From NCBI GenBank assembly GCA_002709045.1, contig PAPJ01000067.1, forward strand, positions 1 to 64,000: a DNA stretch of 64,000 nucleotides. Reading direction: 5' to 3'. Origin of the DNA: Planctomycetaceae bacterium. Its GTDB lineage: Bacteria; Planctomycetota; Planctomycetia; Pirellulales; Pirellulaceae. Every line of letters starts with the position of its first letter. The first letter of the stretch is position 1. The notes beneath the pieces are model-generated. The model was not told the origin of the DNA. It saw nothing but the letters and a program-made list of their open reading frames with translations, and made no database searches. Of this stretch, positions 44,697-53,578 are shown piece by piece. The position numbers and the translations under genes are program-made.

Positions 44697-46247
44697 ATGT
44701 CAGAAAAAGTAAATTTCATTTATCTTGACGGAAATGACAATATTTGTGTTGCCACCAGAAATCTATCCAAAGGTACCGGCCTGGAGGTTGAAGGAAGGCA
44801 TTTTCAACTGCAGGAAGATATCAGGATTGGACATAAAATTGCGATATGTGAAATTGAATCAGAGACACCTGTTTATAAATACGGTCAGCCGATTGGGCTT
44901 ACCACCGGTCTTGTTAGACCCGGCGAATGGGTCCATGTTCACAATGTAAAACATGTTGCTCCGGAAACGGAATACGAAAAGGCAACTAACCATCCGGAGC
45001 CTTTACCACCGATTACGGATCGGACATTCATGGGATATAAACGTCCCAATAATACCTCCGGGACAAGAAACTACATCGGTATTCTTTCCTCAGTTAACTG
45101 TTCCGCTTCGGTAGCTAAATATATTTCCCGGCATTTTGATCAGAGTATCCTCAAAGATTATCCAAATATTGATGGCATTGTACCGTTCGTTCATGGCGAA
45201 GGCTGTGGCATGCAATTTGGAGGGCTAAAGCATGAAATGCTTAATCGTGTGCTGGGAGGAATCGCTCGTCATCCAAATATAGGCGGCTATCTTATTGTTG
45301 GACTGGGCTGTGAACAAAGTACGATTGGTTATCTGGTTGAAAGCCAGCGACTTGTACAGATTGACGGCATGATTGATTCGGACGGACCAAACACACCCCC
45401 GGTTCTCAGTATGCAGGATCACGGTGGTACGATGGCAACCGTTGAGCTTGGGATTCAACAAATTGCGAAGTTACTACCGGCGGCCAATGACGTTAAACGC
45501 GAACCAATCCCTGTTAGTGAATTAGTAGTTGGTCTGGAATGTGGCGGTTCTGATGGAAATTCAGGAGTCACAGCTAATCCGGCTGTTGGTGTTGCCAGTG
45601 ATTTGCTGGTTGCTAGTGGTGGTACTGCCATGTTATCTGAAATGCCGGAAGTGTATGGCGCAGAACACCTGTTAACTGCTCGTTCGCGTACGGTTGAAGT
45701 GGCTGATAAACTTCTTGAACGAATTCGATGGTGGGAATGGTATGCCAATATTTGGGGAGAATCAATTAATAACAATCCATCAGCGGGTAACAAAGAAGGG
45801 GGTCTAACGACGATTGCCGAGAAATCACTGGGGGCGGTGACTAAGGGTGGTTCTACCGTTTTAGAGGCGGTCTATGAATATGCAGAACAGATTGACAAAC
45901 GAGGATTTATTTTAATGGATACGCCCGGTTTCGATCCGCCGAGCGTGACTGGAATGGTTGCCGGTGGTGCTAATGTTGTTGTGTTTACGACAGGACGCGG
46001 AAGTTGCTTTGGCTGCAAGCCGACTCCTTCAATTAAGGTTGCCACCAATACTCCTATGTATGAACGTATGATTGATGATATGGATATCAATGCCGGTACC
46101 GTTTTGACCGGAAAGACCGTTCAGGAATTGGGCAGGGATATCTATGAAGAAATTATTGAAGTGGCCAGTGGAAAACAAACCAAGAGCGAGATTCATGGTA
46201 TTGGCGACGAGGAATTTGTGCCCTGGACTTTAGGGGCTCAGCTCTAA
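44697..46247 (+). CDS. UxaA family altronate dehydratase/hydrolase
   Basis: This 516-residue protein has the single-chain UxaA architecture: an N-terminal SAF domain (about 1-90; IGHKIAICEIESETPVYKYG), then the C-terminal core. Core motifs are FMGYKRPNN, GTRNYIGILSSVNCSASV, HGEGCGMQFGG, IVGLGCEQ, GLECGGSDGNSG and PEVYGAEHLL. E. coli UxaA has a similar length. It should dehydrate altronate or a related sugar acid to a 2-keto-3-deoxy acid; no uxa neighbours are present, so the sugar acid is uncertain. The start is ATG at 44697 (TTG at 44691 in frame). It lies 18 bases before lpxK. Confidence 0.88.
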   Translation: MSEKVNFIYLDGNDNICVATRNLSKGTGLEVEGRHFQLQEDIRIGHKIAICEIESETPVYKYGQPIGLTTGLVRPGEWVHVHNVKHVAPETEYEKATNHPEPLPPITDRTFMGYKRPNNTSGTRNYIGILSSVNCSASVAKYISRHFDQSILKDYPNIDGIVPFVHGEGCGMQFGGLKHEMLNRVLGGIARHPNIGGYLIVGLGCEQSTIGYLVESQRLVQIDGMIDSDGPNTPPVLSMQDHGGTMATVELGIQQIAKLLPAANDVKREPIPVSELVVGLECGGSDGNSGVTANPAVGVASDLLVASGGTAMLSEMPEVYGAEHLLTARSRTVEVADKLLERIRWWEWYANIWGESINNNPSAGNKEGGLTTIAEKSLGAVTKGGSTVLEAVYEYAEQIDKRGFILMDTPGFDPPSVTGMVAGGANVVVFTTGRGSCFGCKPTPSIKVATNTPMYERMIDDMDINAGTVLTGKTVQELGRDIYEEIIEVASGKQTKSEIHGIGDEEFVPWTLGAQL

Positions 46248-46265
46248 GGCACTCGAGTATTCACG

Positions 46266-47324
46266 ATGATGGCCGTCTACTTGAAGATAATAAACAGGAG
46301 CACTGGATCACCTCTGATCTGGCCACCTCTTTTTTTGCTCTGGCTGTTATCGGTACCCTATCGAATTGTCATTGCCTGGCGCAATCGGAGATTTGATAAC
46401 GGACAGTCCGTGATGCAAGTTAGTGTGCCGGTGATCAGCATTGGTAACCTAACCACTGGCGGAACCGGGAAGACTCCAATGGTTCGTTATATTGCCAGTT
46501 GGTTGCGTGATTGTGGAATGCGAGTGACATTACTGAGTCGGGGTTATAAGGCTGAGCAGGGGCATCCTAATGATGAGGCACTGGAGTTGGAAAGGCGACT
46601 GCCGGATGTACCTCATCTTCAGAATCCCAGTCGTGTGGAATCCGCTACTGTTGCTATTGAAGAGTTCGCAGCGCAGATACTTTTGCTTGATGATGGGTTT
46701 CAACATCGATTTTTGGCACGGGATTTGGATATTGTTTTAATAGATGCAACCTGTCCGTTTGGTTACGGGCGTTTATTACCCGCTGGTTTACTGCGAGAGC
46801 CTTTGGCTTCATTAAGCCGTGCCGCCATGGTGATTATCACACGTGTTGATCAGGTCTCAGCTAGCGATGTAAAAGCCATTCGGACGGTTATCCATAAGTA
46901 TAATTCTGAAGTCACCATTGTTGAGTTTTCTCATTTGGTGGAAGGGTTGGAAAACTATTCGGGGATGGTAATGGGACTGAACGCATTGGTCGGTAAAAAA
47001 GTTCTGGCATTTGCCGGAATTGGTAATCCACCGGCATTCCATAAGTTACTGCAGGCACAAGGTATTCATATTACAGAATGTGTTGAGTTTGAAGATCACC
47101 ACCGTTATGACCGTGATGATATTCAGCAGATTCTGTCTAAAGCTGAGGATATTTCAGCTGAAGCCATCATTTGTACGATGAAGGATTTGGTGAAAATACA
47201 AGTTGATCGTTTAGGGAATATACCTCTTTGGGCATTGTCGGTCGGTACAGAGCCGACAGACGGACAGGAGTTGCTGGTTCAGGAATTAGTAAAGATTGTG
47301 GAGTTGGTTAAATTAGATGAATAA
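46266..47324 (+). CDS. lpxK: Tetraacyldisaccharide 4'-kinase
   Basis: This 352-residue kinase phosphorylates the 4' position of the lipid A disaccharide. A membrane-associated N-terminus (IWPPLFLLWLLSVPYRIVIAW) is followed by VPVISIGNLTTGGTGKTP, where GGTGKT is the P-loop. The LpxK hallmarks TLLSRGYK, LLLDDGFQHR, GYGRLLPAGLLREPL and HHRYDRDD are present. The gene overlaps the following SDR gene by eight bases. With waaA it shows active lipid A synthesis. Confidence 0.93.
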   Translation: MMAVYLKIINRSTGSPLIWPPLFLLWLLSVPYRIVIAWRNRRFDNGQSVMQVSVPVISIGNLTTGGTGKTPMVRYIASWLRDCGMRVTLLSRGYKAEQGHPNDEALELERRLPDVPHLQNPSRVESATVAIEEFAAQILLLDDGFQHRFLARDLDIVLIDATCPFGYGRLLPAGLLREPLASLSRAAMVIITRVDQVSASDVKAIRTVIHKYNSEVTIVEFSHLVEGLENYSGMVMGLNALVGKKVLAFAGIGNPPAFHKLLQAQGIHITECVEFEDHHRYDRDDIQQILSKAEDISAEAIICTMKDLVKIQVDRLGNIPLWALSVGTEPTDGQELLVQELVKIVELVKLDE

Positions 47325-48069
47325 GCATTCAGAGACTGTTGTTGTAGTTGGTGCCACGTCTGATATTGCGCGTGCCACAGCTTTGGAGTTAGCCCGACAC
47401 TATAATCTAATTCTGGCAGGTCGGGATGATACCGAACTTGGCATTATTTCTCAGGACATTGCTACGCGGCGTGAATGTCATATTACAACATTGAAATTTG
47501 AAGCCTTGAGTTCAGAGAATCATGCGGAGTTCATTGAAGATTGTTTCACTAAAGCCGGGAAGATTGCCGGAACTGTAGTTTGCCATGGCTTTCTTCCTGA
47601 ACAGGTCCAGGCACAGCGTGACTGGGATTTGGCGCGTAAAACGCTGGACGTTAACTTTACTTCCTGCGTATCACTGCTTGAACCGTTCATGGAGCGTCTG
47701 GAATCCCAGGGTCATGGATTCATTGCGGTGATTTCTTCAGTGGCTGGAGACCGTGGTCGGCAGAGCAATTATCTTTATGGTGCTGCTAAAGGCGGGCTGT
47801 CAGTTTACCTGCAGGGACTACGTAACCGGGGAAAGCATACTGGCGTGCACGTCATGACGGTTAAACCTGGTTTCGTTGCTACTGAAATGACAGTGGGACT
47901 TGTCGATCCTAAAAGCCCCTTGGTGGCTCAGCCTCAGCAAGTTGCTAAAGATATCGTCCGGGGGATTAAGAAGCAAAGAAATGTTATCTATTCGCGTTGG
48001 TTTTGGCGTTATATCATGCTGATAATTCGTAGTATTCCCGAACGTATTTTTAAGCGTTTACGTCTCTAA
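47317..48069 (+). CDS. SDR oxidoreductase, DprE2-like
   Basis: This is a 250-residue short-chain dehydrogenase. It has an NAD-binding VVVGATSDIARATA, LAGRDDTEL, the catalytic Ser in VISSVAGDRGRQSNYLYGAAKG, with YGAAK as the YxxxK motif, and VKPGFVATEMT. The SVAGDRGRQSN and LQGLRNRG segments resemble DprE2, the second subunit of decaprenylphosphoryl-ribose epimerase that makes the arabinose donor in mycobacteria, and related Gram-negative proteins. A C-terminal basic helix (RSIPERIFKRLRL) may bind membrane. It overlaps lpxK by eight bases, suggesting an envelope-glycolipid role. No DprE1 oxidase is in the window. Confidence 0.82.
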   Translation: MNKHSETVVVVGATSDIARATALELARHYNLILAGRDDTELGIISQDIATRRECHITTLKFEALSSENHAEFIEDCFTKAGKIAGTVVCHGFLPEQVQAQRDWDLARKTLDVNFTSCVSLLEPFMERLESQGHGFIAVISSVAGDRGRQSNYLYGAAKGGLSVYLQGLRNRGKHTGVHVMTVKPGFVATEMTVGLVDPKSPLVAQPQQVAKDIVRGIKKQRNVIYSRWFWRYIMLIIRSIPERIFKRLRL

Positions 48070-48113
48070 AGCGGCCTATCGCAAGAGTTTCACGGACGTT
48101 CTATAATGACGGT

Positions 48114-49223
48114 ATGTTAGACAGAAAAGAGTCAGTGGAAATTCGAACGCCAGATGATCCTGCTTTGATTGATCTCTGCAGGCAGTTACACGAACTGTCC
48201 GGCAGTCTTGATTTTCGGGATGCTACCGGCAATTATCCCTGGCCGCAAAAACAGCTTGAACTTTGTGCTCAGTACGGTGTTTTCCGTTGGTTTTTGGAAC
48301 CGGAATACGGCGGATTTGGTTGGAATGATCATGACCTCACTCTTGGATACCTTGCCCTAAGTGCCGCCTGTCAGACAACTACGTTTGTAATCACGCAGCG
48401 TACAGGAGCCTGTCGCCGGATTGCTTTGAGCGGTAACGATTTTGCTCGAGAACAATTAATACCGGCATTACTTGACGGCAGTCGTTTTTCGACGGTTGGC
48501 ATTTCCCATCTCACAACCAGCCGGCGTCATTTGCGGCAGGCCGTGTTACGGGCTGAAGAGACCAAATCCGGATTTATATTAAACGGTTTTAGCCCCTGGG
48601 TGACCGGAGCAATTCATGCAGATACGATTGTGGCAGGTGCTCAGCTCGATGACGGTCGTCAGATTTTGACAGTTGTGCCTACTGAACTTCCCGGAATTCA
48701 GGCAGAGTCCCCCGCCGATTTAGTGGCATTGTCAGCCAGTCATACAGGCAAAGTTTCGTTGGTGGATGTTGAGGTGGATCGCCAGTGGTTATTGGCAGGA
48801 CCGATAGAAAATGTTATGGCTCAGGGAATTGGAGCCCGGACTGGTGGATTACAAACTTCCACATTAGCTATCGGACTAACCGGAGCAGCCATCGATTTTA
48901 TTTTTACTGAGAGTAAGAATCGTTCGGATCTTCTGCCTCCTGCGGAGGCTTTAAATGAAGAGCGGGAAGCACTGAAGACAATCCTTTTGCAGTCAGCATT
49001 GGGTGCTGAAACATGTGGCACCGAAGAGTTGCGTCAACGGTGTAATAGTCTGGTGTTACGATCTACTCAGGCTGCTCTGTCGGCTGCTAAGGGTATGGGA
49101 TTTGTAGCCGGTCACCCAGTAGGACGATGGTGTCGTGAAGCATTGTTTTTCATGGTTTGGAGCTGTCCGCAACCGGTCGTCAATGCACAAATGTGCCAGT
49201 TGGCTGGTATTGCGACGGAGTAG
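48114..49223 (+). CDS. Acyl-CoA dehydrogenase family protein
   Basis: This 369-residue flavoprotein homologue has the acyl-CoA dehydrogenase domain order. The N-terminal helical part includes YGVFRWFLEPEYGGFGW, then the middle beta domain with STVGISHLTT and GFSPWVTGAIHADTIVAGA, and a C-terminal helical domain (LALSAAKGMGFVAGHPVGRWCREALFF). It is somewhat short, and the catalytic Glu of classic enzymes is not clearly identifiable. The substrate is unknown. Its position, 44 bases after the DprE2-like gene and five bases before cysC, suggests an envelope or lipid context. Confidence 0.84.
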   Translation: MLDRKESVEIRTPDDPALIDLCRQLHELSGSLDFRDATGNYPWPQKQLELCAQYGVFRWFLEPEYGGFGWNDHDLTLGYLALSAACQTTTFVITQRTGACRRIALSGNDFAREQLIPALLDGSRFSTVGISHLTTSRRHLRQAVLRAEETKSGFILNGFSPWVTGAIHADTIVAGAQLDDGRQILTVVPTELPGIQAESPADLVALSASHTGKVSLVDVEVDRQWLLAGPIENVMAQGIGARTGGLQTSTLAIGLTGAAIDFIFTESKNRSDLLPPAEALNEEREALKTILLQSALGAETCGTEELRQRCNSLVLRSTQAALSAAKGMGFVAGHPVGRWCREALFFMVWSCPQPVVNAQMCQLAGIATE

Positions 49224-49228
49224 AGGAA

Positions 49229-49885
49229 ATGGAAGAAGCACATATTACCTGGCACAATCATGCGATTGTGCGTGAAAGCCGCGAGAGTCTCAACGGTCAT
49301 CGGGGCTGTGTTGTTTGGTTTACCGGCTTAAGCGGTTGCGGCAAGAGTACGATAGCAAATTTGGTCGATCAAAAATTACACGCCCGCTCAGTGCATACAT
49401 TTGTCCTGGACGGCGATAATGTTCGTCACGGCTTAAACGCCAGTGTTCAGATTCTGGCACCCTTAGGTCAGCAATACGCAGAACGTTTCGGACTTGGATT
49501 TTCTGCCGAGGATCGCAAAGAGAACATTCGTCGGGTGGGAGCAGTCACCGAGTTGTTTGCAGCGGCAGGCCTAGTGACGCTGGTGGCATTTGTCAGTCCT
49601 TATCGTGCAGACCGCGCAAGTGTACGTGAACGTGTTGAAGAATCTCGTCAGGGAGATTTTGTCGAAGTATTTGTGGATGCTCCACTCGAAGTTTGCGAAT
49701 CACGAGATCCTAAGGGACTCTATAAAAAAGCGCGCGCCGGTGAAATTAAAGGAATGACGGGAATTGATGATCCCTATGAAGTTCCAGACTCTCCTGAAGT
49801 GCATCTTAAATCCGGCGAACAAACACCAGAGGTATTGGCTGATCAGGTGATTGCGTATCTGGAATCAACAGGCATTATTGCGTAA
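49229..49885 (+). CDS. cysC: Adenylyl-sulfate (APS) kinase
   Basis: This 218-residue kinase makes PAPS from APS and ATP. It has the P-loop WFTGLSGCGKST, VLDGDNVRHGLN, DRKENIRRVGAV, FVSPYRADR and a C-terminal PDSPEVHLKSGE. The P-loop and DGDN motifs match CysC. About 18 extra residues (ASVQILAPLGQQYAERFG) lie between HGLN and LGFS, compared with the standard enzyme. The ATG at 49229 has GGAG eight bases upstream; the frame runs open to 49157 inside the previous gene. No cysN/cysD is near, so the sulfate activator must be elsewhere. PAPS here could serve assimilation or sulfation. Confidence 0.92.
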   Translation: MEEAHITWHNHAIVRESRESLNGHRGCVVWFTGLSGCGKSTIANLVDQKLHARSVHTFVLDGDNVRHGLNASVQILAPLGQQYAERFGLGFSAEDRKENIRRVGAVTELFAAAGLVTLVAFVSPYRADRASVRERVEESRQGDFVEVFVDAPLEVCESRDPKGLYKKARAGEIKGMTGIDDPYEVPDSPEVHLKSGEQTPEVLADQVIAYLESTGIIA

Positions 49886-49936
49886 ACAGGTAGTAGTAAC
49901 ACTCAGTCAGGAACTAATCGAAGTGAGAAAAAGCAA

Positions 49937-50404
49937 ATGACAATAACAGTTGGACAGAAGGCACCGGCATTTAGCTTGCCCGATCAAGACGGCAATCAGA
50001 TTTCCCTTGAAAATTTTCGTGGGCAAAATCTTGTGCTCTACTTTTATCCCAAAGATGACACCCCCGGATGTACCAAACAGGCGCAAGGATTTCGTGATTT
50101 GAATTCAGAGTTTGAAACGCGCAATACAGTCGTGATTGGTGTAAGCCCCGATGGTGCAGAGTCTCACAATGACTTTATTTGTAAATATGAGCTTCCCTTC
50201 ATACTGTTATGCGATGAAGACAAAGTGGTGTTAGCTGATTACGAGGCCTGGGGAGAACGAGTCCGTTTTGGTAAAAGGTCGATGGGTGTTATTCGCTCTG
50301 CCGTATTAATTGATGGCGAAGGTATCGTCCGGAATCACTGGAGCAAAATTGCTGATGCCGGCGCACATCCTCAGGAAGTACTTAACAGCCTTTCAGATGA
50401 ATAA
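49937..50404 (+). CDS. bcp: Thiol peroxidase of the Bcp/PrxQ type
   Basis: This 155-residue peroxiredoxin has the active-site YPKDDTPGCTKQA, with peroxidatic Cys45. The resolving cysteine usual in Bcp five residues later is replaced by Gln50. Two other cysteines (in NDFICKYE and FILLCDED) might substitute. RSAVLIDGEG and the Arg in FGKRSMGVIRS fit the fold. It reduces hydrogen and organic peroxides with thioredoxin-type partners. It has no signal peptide. It follows cysC by 51 bases and is probably in the same transcript or a separate one. Confidence 0.9.
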   Translation: MTITVGQKAPAFSLPDQDGNQISLENFRGQNLVLYFYPKDDTPGCTKQAQGFRDLNSEFETRNTVVIGVSPDGAESHNDFICKYELPFILLCDEDKVVLADYEAWGERVRFGKRSMGVIRSAVLIDGEGIVRNHWSKIADAGAHPQEVLNSLSDE

Positions 50405-50479
50405 CCAATCGGACTGAGTTGTGTGATAAAATCGGGCTATAGGATACTGGACTTAATTTTGTAATAGAGAAGCAGATCT

Positions 50480-52429
50480 ATGAAATTCTTAAAAGTTGTG
50501 AGCATTGTTAGTGCTTTCATGCTGACTTCATTCATCGTGAATACTGTCATCGCAGAAGTGCCGGCCAATGGCTTAACGGAAGCTGAAAAACGAAGTGGTT
50601 GGAAATTGCTGTTCGATGGTAAATCCACAGACGGCTGGCGGAATTACAAAAAACAAAGCGTTAGTGATGGTTGGCAAATTCAGGATGGTGCACTGGTACG
50701 ATCAGGTGGAGGTGCCGGAGATATCATTACTACCGGACAGTACAAGTACTTCGAATTGTTTCTGGAATACAACATTTCTAAGGGTGGAAACAGTGGAATC
50801 ATGTTCCATGTGACAGAAGAGTATGACAACCCATGGCAAACAGGACCGGAAATACAGGTTCAGGACAATGTGGATGGCCATGATCCGCAAAAATCAGGTT
50901 GGTTGTATCAACTCTACAAACCTAAGAAACCGGCCTGGGCCACCATGTTTGAAGAACAGGTAGGATTCAAAGGGAAAGAAATGGATGATGCCACTCGCCC
51001 GCCTGGACAGTGGAATCTGGTTTATCTGAGAATTGGTCCGAAGAACTGCGAAGTTCAGGTTAACGGTATTCATTATTATTATTTCAAGGTCGGCAGTCCT
51101 GAATGGAATGGCTTAGTGGCCAAGAGTAAATTCGCTAAGTACTCGAATTTTGGAAAAGCAGGTGAAGGACATATCTGTCTTCAGGATCACGGAAATCTGG
51201 TCTCCTATCGAAACATTAAAATTCGTGAAATTGAAGAAGGGAAAGTTCCCTCGATTTCGGATAAGGAAGTAACGCTGAATGCAGTTGAAGCTTTTCCTGA
51301 TTTGACCTGGGAAGATTTTGAAGGTGTTGACGAAGCAGGCAAAATTCAGGTTATGCGACCGGTTGAACTGATTCACCCGGGTGATGGATCGAATCGGCTT
51401 TTCGCTTTGGATCAACGAGGACGAATCTATGCAATTGATGCGACCGGTAAACAAACGGAAGCAAAGATTGTTGTTGACTTTCAGGATCGTGTGCAGGCTC
51501 ATGATGCCGCCAGTAACGTGAATGAAGAAGGGGCTTTAGGACTGGCGATTCATCCTGAGTATAAACAGAATGGCCAGATTTTTGTTTACTACTCGTCCAG
51601 TAAATCGAACCTCAAAGATGGTCGTGTTTCGTACCTTTCTCGATTTACGGTTGATTTGAATACAGGTGTTGGTAAAGCCTCCAGCGAAAAGATTATTATG
51701 ACCATTGCTCAGCCGTTTTCGAACCACAACGGTGGCCCGATGACCTTTGGTAACGATGGTCTGCTGTATATAGGGATGGGCGATGGTGGTGGTCGAAATG
51801 ATCCCACAGGTCAAGGGCAGGATTTGAGTTCATGGATGGGATCGATCCTGAGAATAGATGTTGATAATCCGACGGCGGATCGCAATTACGGTATTCCTGC
51901 AGATAATCCGTTTGTGGATGTTAAAGGTGCAGAGCCTGAGATTTATGCCTATGGAATTCGTAACCCATGGCGAATCGCAAATGATGTAAAGACAGGCACT
52001 ATCTGGATTGGTGATGTTGGTCAGGATCAATGGGAAGAAATTAATATTCTCAAGAAAGGTGCCAACTACGGATGGAGTGCTCGTGAAGGTAGTTATCAGT
52101 TTGGTAATGCCCCGGTTGATCCAAAGCTGGAAGTTACTGATCCAATCTTTGAATATGATCACCAGATTGGTAAATCAATTACAGGCGGATATGTTTACCG
52201 GGGTAAAGAGATTCCTGAATTAAAAGGAGCTTACTTGTATGCGGACTATATTTCCGGACGTATCTGGGCATTGAAATATGACGTAAAAAAGGAGAAAGTT
52301 ATTTCTAATATTGAAATCAAATCTTCCGGTACTCCCGTGATGGCCTTTGGTCTGGGTGTGGATGGTGAAATCTATTACACCGTCGGCGCTGCCAGCGGAC
52401 GTTGTATTTACAAATTTGAGCGTCCCTAA
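50480..52429 (+). CDS. Exported DUF1080 / PQQ-type sugar dehydrogenase fusion
   Basis: This 649-residue secreted protein has a signal peptide (MKFLKVVSIVSAF, cleavage near VIAEV). Residues about 38-245 form the DUF1080 (3-keto-disaccharide hydrolase) domain: KLLFDGKSTDGWRN, GGNSGIMFHV, WQTGPEIQVQD, and HICLQDHG at the end. From about 285 comes a glucose/sorbosone dehydrogenase propeller: RPVELIHPGDGSNRLFALDQ, NEEGALGLAIHPEY, SNHNGGPMTFGNDGLLYIGMGDGG, AYGIRNPWR, IGDVGQDQWEEIN and GGYVYRG. The two-domain chain is common in Planctomycetes and suggests periplasmic oxidation and hydrolysis of the same sugar. The start ATG has GAAGCAGA upstream. Confidence 0.9.
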   Translation: MKFLKVVSIVSAFMLTSFIVNTVIAEVPANGLTEAEKRSGWKLLFDGKSTDGWRNYKKQSVSDGWQIQDGALVRSGGGAGDIITTGQYKYFELFLEYNISKGGNSGIMFHVTEEYDNPWQTGPEIQVQDNVDGHDPQKSGWLYQLYKPKKPAWATMFEEQVGFKGKEMDDATRPPGQWNLVYLRIGPKNCEVQVNGIHYYYFKVGSPEWNGLVAKSKFAKYSNFGKAGEGHICLQDHGNLVSYRNIKIREIEEGKVPSISDKEVTLNAVEAFPDLTWEDFEGVDEAGKIQVMRPVELIHPGDGSNRLFALDQRGRIYAIDATGKQTEAKIVVDFQDRVQAHDAASNVNEEGALGLAIHPEYKQNGQIFVYYSSSKSNLKDGRVSYLSRFTVDLNTGVGKASSEKIIMTIAQPFSNHNGGPMTFGNDGLLYIGMGDGGGRNDPTGQGQDLSSWMGSILRIDVDNPTADRNYGIPADNPFVDVKGAEPEIYAYGIRNPWRIANDVKTGTIWIGDVGQDQWEEINILKKGANYGWSAREGSYQFGNAPVDPKLEVTDPIFEYDHQIGKSITGGYVYRGKEIPELKGAYLYADYISGRIWALKYDVKKEKVISNIEIKSSGTPVMAFGLGVDGEIYYTVGAASGRCIYKFERP

Positions 52430-52463
52430 GATGCCTAGATATTAGTAAAGGAGATAGCCCCGT

Positions 52464-53390
52464 ATGGCGTCCCGAACTAAACTGCGAAAAAACAAGAGAC
52501 CTGCCGCTAAGTCGGCAGGTCTTTTTATAGCAACCTGTCAGTTTCCTGTAGAAGCCGATATTGCCAGTAATAGAAATTACATACTCAGGCAGATGCGAAA
52601 AGCATCACAGCTTGGAGCACAAGTTGTGCATTTTTCTGAGTGTGCACTGAGCGGGTATGCAGGTGTTGAATTTGATTCGATTGATTCACTGGATTGGGAT
52701 TTGCTAAAGAAAGCCACCCGGGAAATCATGCAGTTGGCAAAAGAGACGGGAATCTGGGTTCTGTTAGGTTCGACACATCGGTTGACCGGTAAGAATAAGC
52801 CACACAATTGTATTTATGTGATTGATAATCAAGGTGAAATTGTCGAGCGATATGATAAGCGGTTTTGTACCGGAACTGATGGTAACAAGCCGACGCTGGA
52901 TTTAATTCATTATGCGCCCGGTAACCATATGACGACTTTCGAAGTAGATGGTTTCAAATGTGGCGTATTGATTTGTTATGACTATCGATTTCCTGAACTC
53001 TATCGGGAATTACAACAGAACGGTGTGCAGATATTATTTCAGTCATTTCATAATGCCCGCACAACGGTTGTTGAAGATCAGCAGTACAACATTTGGAAGA
53101 CGATTGTTCCGTCGACCATGGCCTGTAGAGCTGCTGAAAACCATATCTGGATTTCAGCCAATAATAGTACGGCCTATCCTTCCAGATGGGGTAGTTTTGT
53201 GGTTCGTCCAGACGGAGCAATAGTTAACAAATTGCCGTTACACAAGGCGACCATCATGGTTAATGAAATTTTCTTCGATGATACATTTTATGATGCCCCC
53301 GGACCCTGGCGAGACAGAGCGATTGCCGGAGTGCTGCATAGTGGCTGTGCCATTAAAGATAAACGTAGTTCTGATCGCACAATTATTTAG
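52464..53390 (+). CDS. Carbon-nitrogen hydrolase (nitrilase superfamily)
   Basis: This is a 308-residue C-N hydrolase. The catalytic triad is visible: Glu in VHFSECALSGYAG, Lys in VERYDKRFCTG and Cys in GVLICYDYRFPEL. The remainder has the usual two-layer fold elements such as NAAENHIWISANNS and GSFVVRPDGAIV. The family hydrolyses amides or nitriles, for example N-carbamoyl compounds; the substrate is unknown. A basic Lys/Arg-rich N-terminal extension (~15 residues) precedes the domain. AAGGAGATAG precedes the ATG, a strong ribosome site. It starts 34 bases after the sugar dehydrogenase fusion and may be cotranscribed. Confidence 0.9.
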   Translation: MASRTKLRKNKRPAAKSAGLFIATCQFPVEADIASNRNYILRQMRKASQLGAQVVHFSECALSGYAGVEFDSIDSLDWDLLKKATREIMQLAKETGIWVLLGSTHRLTGKNKPHNCIYVIDNQGEIVERYDKRFCTGTDGNKPTLDLIHYAPGNHMTTFEVDGFKCGVLICYDYRFPELYRELQQNGVQILFQSFHNARTTVVEDQQYNIWKTIVPSTMACRAAENHIWISANNSTAYPSRWGSFVVRPDGAIVNKLPLHKATIMVNEIFFDDTFYDAPGPWRDRAIAGVLHSGCAIKDKRSSDRTII

Positions 53391-53533
53391 CGACAGCGGT
53401 TCTCGTGTGCTATACCAGCAGTGAAGTTGATACAATAGGACATAGATGATTTGTCCGCTCACCCACTGATGGTGACATTCGATTCATTTACAAGGCGGCC
53501 CTGACTGCAGTTGGGGTGATTCTAATACTGCAG

Positions 53534-53563
53534 GTTTATTGCTATTAGTTGTTTATTGCTATT
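53534..53563 (+). repeat. Short direct repeat upstream of amt
   Basis: GTTTATTGCTATT occurs at 53534-53546 and 53551-53563, a 17-base period, just before the GAGGAT ribosome site of amt. It may be an accidental duplication or part of a regulatory leader. Confidence 0.5.
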
Positions 53564-53578
53564 TGAGGATCAATTGTG

